Source: Flavobacteriales bacterium (lineage in GTDB: Bacteria > Bacteroidota > Bacteroidia > Flavobacteriales_D > Crocinitomicaceae). From it: a stretch of DNA of 42,462 nucleotides. The notes under the pieces were generated by a model. The model made no database searches and had not been told where the DNA came from. It saw only the letters and a list, made by a program, of their open reading frames with translations. The DNA lies in NCBI GenBank assembly GCA_013373595.1, contig JABXHO010000147.1, positions 1-42,462 on the forward strand. Reading direction: 5' to 3'. A program made the translations under genes and the position numbers. Position 1 is the stretch's first letter. The number at the start of each line of letters is the position of its first letter. Shown here piece after piece: positions 36,995 through 42,462 of the stretch.

Positions 36995-38038
36995 ATGAAA
37001 AAAGCACTCATACTCACACTTGCGTTTTTCGCTTACCAGCCATTAAACGCACAAGATTTACACTTTTCGCAAACGGCACAAACACCGTTGCTGATTAACC
37101 CAGGAGCTGCCGGAGTATTCGATGGTTGGGAACGTGTCAACATTAATCACAGAAACCAGTGGTTGGGCGCAGGAACGCAGTTCATGACAACATCAATTGC
37201 GGCAGATGTTAACTTATGGAAGTCTGACTTCAACGATCGTGCACATGCAGGACTGGGAGTGATGTTCTACAATGATATCGGAGGAGATTCTCGTTTTGGA
37301 AGCCAAGTGGGATCGCTTACCTTGAGTGGTATTGTTCCGATGGGAAGATCAGGACACATTTTATCTGCCGGCGTTCAAGGTGGGTTTGGACAGCGCAAAG
37401 CAGATTTGTCGAATGTAACGTTTATGAATCAGTGGGATGGATCATCGTTTGACCCGAACATTTTAAGCGGAGAAGCAAACACAGTAACATCCTTTGCGTA
37501 CATGGATGCATCAGCAGGATTGTACTATGTGTACGATGGAGGTCAAAACACCTTTGCTCGAAATGAAGACTTCAAATTCCAATTAGGCGTAGCGGGTTAT
37601 CACTTAAACCGACCAGAGTTGAAGTATACCAATGGCGTTTCAACAGATCGCTTACACCGCAAATTTGTGGCGAATGCTGGAGTTGTTGCAGATATTCCCG
37701 CGACAGTTTTCGCAATTGATGGTTCTGTGGTTCAATTTGTACAAGGAGGACATTACGAAACACTTTTGGGGATGATGCTTCGTTACCGCTTCGAAAACGC
37801 CACAAAGATCACCGGAAATAGCCACGATGCCTTTGTTGGACTGGGTTGCTACGCACGCATCAGAGATGGAATAATTCCATCTATTATGGTCGATTGGAGA
37901 GGCTTCCAGTTTGGAATGTCATACGATATCACTTTGTCTGCATTGAGAAATGCATACCGCGGAGGATCTTTAGAATTCTCTTTATCGTACGTGAATAGAA
38001 ATGATGCGTTGTTCAAAACGCGCGGACGAAGATTGTAA
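36995..38038 (+). CDS. PorP/SprF-family T9SS membrane protein
   Basis: 347 residues. A signal peptide (1-19) is followed by the family-specific start QDLHFSQTAQTPLLINPGAAG, then a barrel with RVNINHRNQW, GLGVMFYNDIGGDSRFG, VGLGCYARIRDGIIPSIMVDW and a closing LEFSLSYVNR strand. SprF-like proteins pair with type B C-terminal-domain cargos and are needed for their secretion and attachment; the cargo gene is immediately upstream (2-base gap). The protein is expected in the outer membrane. A small lipoprotein gene follows 17 bases downstream and may be part of the same transcript. Confidence 0.93.
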   Translation: MKKALILTLAFFAYQPLNAQDLHFSQTAQTPLLINPGAAGVFDGWERVNINHRNQWLGAGTQFMTTSIAADVNLWKSDFNDRAHAGLGVMFYNDIGGDSRFGSQVGSLTLSGIVPMGRSGHILSAGVQGGFGQRKADLSNVTFMNQWDGSSFDPNILSGEANTVTSFAYMDASAGLYYVYDGGQNTFARNEDFKFQLGVAGYHLNRPELKYTNGVSTDRLHRKFVANAGVVADIPATVFAIDGSVVQFVQGGHYETLLGMMLRYRFENATKITGNSHDAFVGLGCYARIRDGIIPSIMVDWRGFQFGMSYDITLSALRNAYRGGSLEFSLSYVNRNDALFKTRGRRL

Positions 38039-38055
38039 GATAGATTAGATTTTTG

Positions 38056-38514
38056 ATGGTTCGATTTCAATTTGTTCTACTAACACTTTTTCTAATCGGA
38101 CAAAGCTGCTCTGGAGAAGATAAATCTGTTACTCCTTCCACGGACCTAAATGAGTTGAAGAAGTTTGTCAACCTTGAAAAGTATATGCCCAATAAGGCTA
38201 AGTGGATCTACTCTAAAATAGGCAATGCTTCAGACCGTGTTCCTGGCCCAACAGATTATGTTTTTAAAGCAGAAATGCAATTTTCACCGAAGACAATAGA
38301 ACAAATTAGACAAGACTATCTTTTATTTTCAGTAGCTCCAAAACCCTTTTTTAAAGAAGATTTTCAGTTTGAATGGTTAAGCAAAACTCAAATGAAAAAA
38401 CTCGATTCAGACAAGTTTTTCGTGTATGTACCAGTACTTTTCGGAGTAAAGGAAAGAGGAAGTTTTATTATTCTTGACAACAAAACGGTTTTGCTTCGTT
38501 ATTCGACCAGTTAG
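38056..38514 (+). CDS. Small hypothetical lipoprotein
   Basis: 152 residues from the ATG at 38056 (a TTG three bases earlier is an alternative). The lipobox is LIGQSC, lipidated at about Cys17. The mature part has an acidic start, then WIYSKIGNASDRVPGPTDYVFKAEMQF and two beta-like segments, ending in a strand TVLLRYST. I recognise no domain. It lies 17 bases after the PorP/SprF gene, so it could be a minor component of the type B cargo system, but it could equally be unrelated. Base composition is like that of its neighbours. Confidence 0.65.
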   Translation: MVRFQFVLLTLFLIGQSCSGEDKSVTPSTDLNELKKFVNLEKYMPNKAKWIYSKIGNASDRVPGPTDYVFKAEMQFSPKTIEQIRQDYLLFSVAPKPFFKEDFQFEWLSKTQMKKLDSDKFFVYVPVLFGVKERGSFIILDNKTVLLRYSTS

Positions 38515-38572
38515 ATGTTGTCAAAAGCAAAGACGTGCGAACTCAACTTCGCTCTATAGTTCAGAATTGTCA

Positions 38573-38815
38573 CTATCCTCTCTTCAACGAGCGGAAGAAA
38601 GCAAAAATGCGCTTGTGAAAGAAAGCGAAAAGCAAAACGTACGGGATTAACATCAAAATGATAATACCGTAATTGATGTTACTTCCGAATGCATTTTCAT
38701 CCAATTCACTGCCTTGCTCAGTAAGAAGCTTACACTGTGAACATCCCTGTCCAAAAGCAAAATCCACTATAAAAAGTGCGATGATAACGAGTGTGATTAA
38801 TTTCAACTGTTTCAT
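38573..38815 (-). CDS. Small two-helix membrane protein with CxxC motif
   Basis: 80 residues. A first hydrophobic segment ends FAFGQGCSQCK, with a CSQC pair right after a signal-like helix, then the conserved-looking LDENAFGSNINYGIIILM leading into a second membrane helix and a basic C-terminal tail (KRIFAFFRSLKRG). I recall similar short proteins from other Bacteroidota, but no function is established. The CxxC would face the periplasm and might bind a metal or form a disulfide. It is a lone minus-strand gene between two plus-strand genes. Confidence 0.65.
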   Translation of the reverse strand: MKQLKLITLVIIALFIVDFAFGQGCSQCKLLTEQGSELDENAFGSNINYGIIILMLIPYVLLFAFFHKRIFAFFRSLKRG

Positions 38816-38910
38816 ACTACAAAATTACGGTTTTTCTCAGATATATGAATCTTCGAATAAACGGATTGTGTCAATACCTGAACGGCACTATTCACCTTAA
38901 AAAAATCATG

Positions 38911-38918
38911 TAAATTTG
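38911..38918 (+). promoter_or_regulatory. Possible -7 element directly before the TPR lipoprotein gene
   Basis: TAAATTTG fits TAnnTTTG and ends five bases before the ATG at 38924, which would give an almost leaderless transcript. No -33 element is evident. Confidence 0.35.
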
Positions 38919-38923
38919 TTGTT

Positions 38924-39919
38924 ATGAAAATAGCTGTAGTTGGTGTAGCATTGGTGTTCGCGTTCGTTTCGTGTAACACAGAAGAAAAGAAAACAGAAAC
39001 CCTCTCATTGGAGAAGGCCATTGAAAAATACCCAGATAGTGTTGAGTTGATTGTGAAACGTGGACGCGACCGTTTGGATAATTTCGATTTCAAATGGGCA
39101 ATGTCTGATGCAGCCATGGCATTTCGACTCGATAGCAATAACGTGGTTGTGAAGAAATTTTACGCTGATGTACTCAATAATCGACCAGATCGAAACAGTG
39201 AGGATATTTACATTGCACAGCGGCATTACCATGAATTACTCAAGAAAGATCCAAAAAATCAAGAGTTATTGGTGAGCTTAGCTTCAACCTACAGCATGCT
39301 TCAAGATTTTGAAAAAGCATTTGAGTACATCAACAACGCATTGAAAATTGACCCACGTTACCGTGAAGCGTATCAGCTAAAAGGGTCAATTTACCGAGCA
39401 TTAGGGCAAACAGATTTGATGAAATCTTCCTACGAAACGGCGATCCAACAAGATCCTGATTTTTATGAAGGTTATTTGATGCTTGGAGCAATATACCAAG
39501 AAGAGAAAAACCCTGTGTGCATTGAATACTTCACAACAGCTGCGAAGTTGCGCCCGAAAGAGATGGAAGCGAAATACTCGCTGGCGTATGCAAAACAACA
39601 CTTTGGAAAAGAAGAGGATGCAGCACAAATGTATCGAAAGATGGCCCGCGACACGTCCGATTATTATTCGTCTCAAGCCTATTTTCAGTTGGGACATATG
39701 AAGCAGATGTTATATGGCGACTTGGACAGTGCAAAGTACTTTTACACGAAGGCAATCACAGTTGAGCCAAGGCTGTATCAAGCATATCACAACATGGGAG
39801 TTTGCTACGATTTGGAAGGAGACAAAACAAATGCCTTGCGCTCGTTCAGTAAAGCGTTGAAGTACAATCCTGAATTCGAATTGTCGCGAGAATACGCCGA
39901 CAGTATCCGTTTTCTGTGA
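38924..39919 (+). CDS. TPR-repeat lipoprotein
   Basis: 331 residues. The lipobox AFVSC predicts lipidation at Cys17. It is followed by a helical series of tetratricopeptide repeats (~25-325); clear units are seen at ASTYSMLQDFEKAFEYINNALKIDP, YQLKGSIYRALGQTDLMKSSYETAIQQDP and YHNMGVCYDLEGDKTNALRSFSKALKYNP. TPR lipoproteins act as protein-protein scaffolds in the envelope; the partners are unknown. The next gene starts with a GTG that overlaps this stop by four bases (GTGA), so the two are translationally coupled. Confidence 0.85.
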   Translation: MKIAVVGVALVFAFVSCNTEEKKTETLSLEKAIEKYPDSVELIVKRGRDRLDNFDFKWAMSDAAMAFRLDSNNVVVKKFYADVLNNRPDRNSEDIYIAQRHYHELLKKDPKNQELLVSLASTYSMLQDFEKAFEYINNALKIDPRYREAYQLKGSIYRALGQTDLMKSSYETAIQQDPDFYEGYLMLGAIYQEEKNPVCIEYFTTAAKLRPKEMEAKYSLAYAKQHFGKEEDAAQMYRKMARDTSDYYSSQAYFQLGHMKQMLYGDLDSAKYFYTKAITVEPRLYQAYHNMGVCYDLEGDKTNALRSFSKALKYNPEFELSREYADSIRFL

Positions 39920-40521
39920 ATACCAAGCAAGCATATATTCAACTTGTAGGAGACGCCCTTATTCCACTTTTGGGTGCGTTCTATTTTGATTGGAGTTTGT
40001 ATTTCATCCTCCTGTTTTATTGTTTGGATTTAGTCGCTAATGAGGTTGTAGCACACTTAAAATCGAGAAAAACAGTTGAATTTAGCGGAATAGGAACTAA
40101 TCAATGGTTGAAGAAGGGCGTAAAAAGTGCCTTCTTGCTGCTTGCATCGTTGGTAGCGATTCATGTGGCTGTTTACTTTATTCATCCGGATATCAACTTC
40201 CAGAAAGAGCTGATCGACTTCATGGCGTATGAAGAAATGGGGATTGCTCAGGGATATGTTTTGGTTCCGTTTGTGGCTTTGTCCGCATACCAGCTATACC
40301 GAATGGATTTTCTAATTCCAGCGAAGTATCGAAAGATAGATATAACGCAAATCTGGAAACCACACATGACGTCGCTCATTATAATTACTCTGTTCGCTGG
40401 TCTCACTATTGGTTTGTCTCAAATCATCGTATTTAACGATTTGGTTTATGTTTTATCCATTGTTGGAGTGAGTTCCATTTACCAACTTTGGCTCATTCGT
40501 AGAAAAAACGCGGAAGGGTAA
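39916..40521 (+). CDS. DUF6498-like integral membrane protein
   Basis: 201 residues starting at GTG 39916, which overlaps the preceding TPR gene's stop; no suitable ATG lies near. About five or six membrane helices. The N-terminal LVGDALIPLLGAFYFDWSLYFILLFYCLDLVANEVV resembles the opening of DUF6498 proteins, a membrane family of unknown function, though I am not certain of this family. A charged loop follows (HLKSRKTVEF). The overlap indicates coupled expression with the TPR lipoprotein, suggesting a physical or functional pair. Confidence 0.65.
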   Translation: MNTKQAYIQLVGDALIPLLGAFYFDWSLYFILLFYCLDLVANEVVAHLKSRKTVEFSGIGTNQWLKKGVKSAFLLLASLVAIHVAVYFIHPDINFQKELIDFMAYEEMGIAQGYVLVPFVALSAYQLYRMDFLIPAKYRKIDITQIWKPHMTSLIIITLFAGLTIGLSQIIVFNDLVYVLSIVGVSSIYQLWLIRRKNAEG

Positions 40522-40610
40522 ATATCGTATTTTCCGCATCTGTAAACGGCACAAATCCGCAAGGAGAACACGCTAAAAATCACTATTTTGCACCTCAAAC
40601 AAAATTACTT

Positions 40611-40901
40611 ATGAAAAAGATATTGATGGTAGTTGCTACAGGAATGCTTTTGGCTTCATGCAGTTCTACACAAGACAAGGAAGCAGCAGCAGGATTTTGC
40701 GAGTGCTATTCTATGAATGAAGGAGCTGAGGCAACTAGCTTTACAGAAATTATGGAGAGTGCTGAAAAAATGACAAAATGTATCACATCGTGGCAAGAGA
40801 AATTCGATGGAAAAATCTCTAAAGATGGTTTCAGCGCCGAATTAAAAGAACAATGCCCAGATGCACACTCGAAAGCAGAAGAAATGGGAGTGTTCAAATA
40901 A
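40611..40901 (+). CDS. Small hypothetical lipoprotein
   Basis: 96 residues. The lipobox LLASC predicts lipidation at Cys17 (MKKILMVVATGMLLASCSS). The short mature part contains three more cysteines (CECYS, TKCITSW and EQCPD), spaced so that disulfides are possible in the periplasm. No family is recognised. The likely promoter has a near-consensus TATTTTGC about 20 bases upstream. A hairpin terminator follows the stop, so the gene appears monocistronic. Confidence 0.7.
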   Translation: MKKILMVVATGMLLASCSSTQDKEAAAGFCECYSMNEGAEATSFTEIMESAEKMTKCITSWQEKFDGKISKDGFSAELKEQCPDAHSKAEEMGVFK

Positions 40902-40925
40902 GAACAACACGTTTTTACATAAATG

Positions 40926-40955
40926 GGGGCGGCCAATTTGGTTGCCCCTTGTTTG
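40926..40955 (+). terminator. Terminator after the small lipoprotein gene
   Basis: GGGGCGGCCA (40926-40935) pairs with TGGTTGCCCC (40939-40948) including two G-T wobbles, loop ATT, followed by TTGTTTG. It lies 24 bases after the stop. Confidence 0.75.
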
Positions 40956-41013
40956 TTTTAAATGGATGTGCTTGCGGAAAAAATCAAAGGAGAGTGATTT
41001 GCGAACATGGCAG

Positions 41014-41021
41014 TATTTTTG
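41014..41021 (+). promoter_or_regulatory. Bacteroidota -7 element upstream of the DUF4294 gene
   Basis: TATTTTTG fits TAnnTTTG and lies 37 bases before the ATG at 41059. A TTTG sits 12 bases farther upstream, too close to be a standard -33 element. Confidence 0.45.
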
Positions 41022-41058
41022 CAGATAGTACGGAAGATTAGTAAATTAATGATTGAAT

Positions 41059-41712
41059 ATGTTCCGAGTTGTCATCACCATATTATTGTTGTCTTCCTTT
41101 GATTCAATGGCTCAAGACTCTACTGCATTTGTTCAAGATGTGGATGAGGTTAAAATAATGCGGAACTTCAAAGGCCGATACCAACGTCGCCTAGACTTGA
41201 TGCGCAGAGTGTATCCGTTAGCCTTGGATGCGAAAGTGATTTTGCAGCAACACCAAGAAGAAATAGATGGGGTTTCAAAAAAGCGAAAGAAGAAGAAACT
41301 GGGAAAGGAAGCCCACAAAACCCTCAAGGACGAATTTGGATACAACATTCGCGACTTATACATCAGCGAAGGGAAATTATTAATTCGCTTGATTCATCGG
41401 GAAACGGGAATGACCGTTGCCGAAATCATTGAGGCGTTTGAAGGTAAAACCCGAAGTAAGTGGTACATCGGACTCGCCAAATTGGGAGGACAGGATCTTG
41501 AGGCGGAATACGACCCAGAAGGAGAAGATTACCTCACGGAGTTGATTATCGAAGAAATAGATGCCGGAACCATTCCTTTTTCCTTTGAAACGAAATATGT
41601 AGACAAAGAAGTATTCAAGGAAGGAATGAAAGATTACCGTAAGCGCAGAAGAGAAACGCACAAACGAATGCGCGAATTAAAAAAGAGCAAACGGAAAAAA
41701 GGAAAAAGCTAA
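41059..41712 (+). CDS. DUF4294 family exported protein
   Basis: 217 residues from the ATG at 41059; a TTG at 41053 is also in frame. Signal peptide 1-19 (ending DSMAQ). The mature part matches DUF4294: a RRVYPLALDAKVIL helix, LKDEFGYNIRDLYISEGKLLIRLIHRETG, then AEIIEAFEGKTRSKWYIGLAKLGGQDL, with a basic tail rich in Arg/Lys (~190-217). DUF4294 is a Bacteroidota family of unknown function. The tail resembles nucleic-acid- or membrane-surface-binding segments, but no role is known. It converges with the next minus-strand gene, the stops being four bases apart. Confidence 0.78.
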   Translation: MFRVVITILLLSSFDSMAQDSTAFVQDVDEVKIMRNFKGRYQRRLDLMRRVYPLALDAKVILQQHQEEIDGVSKKRKKKKLGKEAHKTLKDEFGYNIRDLYISEGKLLIRLIHRETGMTVAEIIEAFEGKTRSKWYIGLAKLGGQDLEAEYDPEGEDYLTELIIEEIDAGTIPFSFETKYVDKEVFKEGMKDYRKRRRETHKRMRELKKSKRKKGKS

Positions 41713-41716
41713 GCGA

Positions 41717-42139
41717 TTAGTGAAGAATCATCGTTCGTTCAGACACTTTTTCATCATACTTGCTAATGAAATTATCGATTTTGGAAGCATCAAGTTTTCC
41801 ATCGGTAGTAAGAATACCTTGTTCTAAGAGCCATGTAATTAGCGACTTATTCCAGTAGGCACGAGTATATTCCATTGATTTATCATCTCCAGTAAAAACC
41901 AAGCGATAATAATTATCATCTCTTGTTTCATTATCTCCAGGATAGAAAATAGCGGTAAACAACTCGTCTTTTGTGTTCAAGGTATATACCACGATTTCTG
42001 TTCCATGCGTACGCTTAGCGAAACTAAAAGTGGCTTGCCCATCTACATAAATGACTTCTTTTTTGAGCTTCACCTTTTGTGCATAAGCGGAAGGAAGGGT
42101 AAAAAGAAGTAAAAGGGTAAATAGGATTTTGGTATTCAT
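41717..42139 (-). CDS. Hypothetical exported protein
   Basis: 140 residues from the ATG at 42139 (MNTKILFTLLLLFTLPSAYAQ); the frame extends to a TTG at 42169, but the ATG gives a clean signal peptide (1-21). The mature part starts with KVKLKKEVIYVDGQATFSF, beta-rich, continues with GDNETRDDNYYRLVFTG and ends in an alpha-helical region (LLEQGILTTDGKLDASKIDNFISKYDEKV). I do not recognise the family. It has no lipobox and no catalytic motif that I can see. It is convergent with the DUF4294 gene. Confidence 0.7.
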   Translation of the reverse strand: MNTKILFTLLLLFTLPSAYAQKVKLKKEVIYVDGQATFSFAKRTHGTEIVVYTLNTKDELFTAIFYPGDNETRDDNYYRLVFTGDDKSMEYTRAYWNKSLITWLLEQGILTTDGKLDASKIDNFISKYDEKVSERTMILH

Positions 42140-42178
42140 GATGTTTTTGAGATAAAGATAAGATTTCAAATTAGCTTA

Positions 42179-42454
42179 CTACAACCGAAACTCTGTTTCA
42201 TCATCACCGCGATCGAAAATGTGCGGATAATGTTCTTTGATGTTTTGTTTCATGAACTCCAGAGGAACATCTTCAAAATGACCGTAGTCATCTGTATATT
42301 CCATAAATTGATTGCCTTCACCGTCAAACTGTTGTAAAAAGGAATCGTTTTCACCGTCAAAATCCACAGGAGGAACGCGCAAGAGCTCGCACAAGGATGC
42401 ATTGAACGCTGGTGAAGCTTTCAACCACTTCCCATTCACCTTCAGGTTGATCAT
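42179..42454 (-). CDS. Small hypothetical protein at the window edge (start uncertain)
   Basis: 91 residues from the ATG at 42454, but only eight bases remain upstream and no stop precedes it in frame, so it may be longer. The sequence is acidic (VPPVDFDGENDSFLQQFDGEGN) with an odd mix of aromatic and acidic residues and no signal peptide or membrane helix. I do not recognise it. It lies on the same strand as the exported protein gene, 39 bases upstream of that gene's ATG, and may share its transcript. Confidence 0.5.
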   Translation of the reverse strand: MINLKVNGKWLKASPAFNASLCELLRVPPVDFDGENDSFLQQFDGEGNQFMEYTDDYGHFEDVPLEFMKQNIKEHYPHIFDRGDDETEFRL

Positions 42455-42462
42455 GCCGTGCG

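Overview
The window is a piece of chromosome from a member of the Bacteroidota, most likely a flavobacterium-like organism (Flavobacteriales; a Fluviicola/Crocinitomicaceae-type genome would fit, but the sequence does not settle the genus). The evidence is a gldH gliding lipoprotein gene downstream of ricT, a PorP/SprF-family protein, C-terminal domains of the type IX secretion system (T9SS) type B kind, many outer-membrane and lipoprotein genes, moderate-to-low GC, and repeated TAnnTTTG elements, the Bacteroidota -7 promoter motif, in front of genes. It reads as ordinary chromosome: no phage, IS element, CRISPR array or integrase was seen.

Layout. 1-0.95 kb: the end of gltX, folB and tRNA-Cys with a terminator. 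1-5.9 kb (minus): an operon of TonB-dependent receptor, YfiR-domain histidine kinase and single-domain response regulator. 6-8.9 kb: a small lipoprotein (minus), then two NAD(P)-dependent oxidoreductases and a seven-helix membrane protein in a tight plus-strand operon. 8.9-10.3 kb (minus): an ECF sigma factor and a membrane anti-sigma-like protein whose outer part is a gliding-motility/T9SS-type C-terminal domain. 10.6-12.3 kb: a periplasmic thioredoxin and rpiB. 12.3-13.0 kb: a 720-base gene-free, AT-rich region with clustered DnaA-box-like sites, a candidate replication origin. 13.0-16.9 kb: a multi-PAS histidine kinase and its LytTR response regulator. 17-19.7 kb: RNase R and ferritin. 19.8-23.7 kb: one giant gene that joins a periplasmic propeller sensor, a class III adenylyl cyclase domain and an HD phosphohydrolase domain. 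23.9-27.3 kb (minus): a universal stress protein, an EamA transporter and a Lys/Glu/Ala coiled-coil secreted protein. 27.5-30.7 kb: DNA polymerase III delta', ricT and gldH. 30.9-33.2 kb: katG with a signal peptide and a strong terminator. 33.3-34.3 kb: a DUF2490 barrel and a lipoprotein. 34.5-38.5 kb: a large T9SS type B cargo with lamin-tail and CotH-kinase domains, a PorP/SprF partner and a small lipoprotein. 38.6-42.5 kb: small envelope and hypothetical genes (TPR lipoprotein, DUF6498-like membrane protein, DUF4294).

The common theme is envelope signalling: four separate systems (receptor/YfiR kinase, sigma/anti-sigma, PAS kinase/LytTR, propeller/cyclase/HD) couple outer or periplasmic events to cytoplasmic output. 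The most unusual pieces are the propeller-cyclase-HD fusion, the YfiR kinase with a ~150-residue periplasmic coiled coil that could physically reach its outer-membrane partner, the anti-sigma with a T9SS-type domain, and the possible origin at 12.4-13.0 kb.
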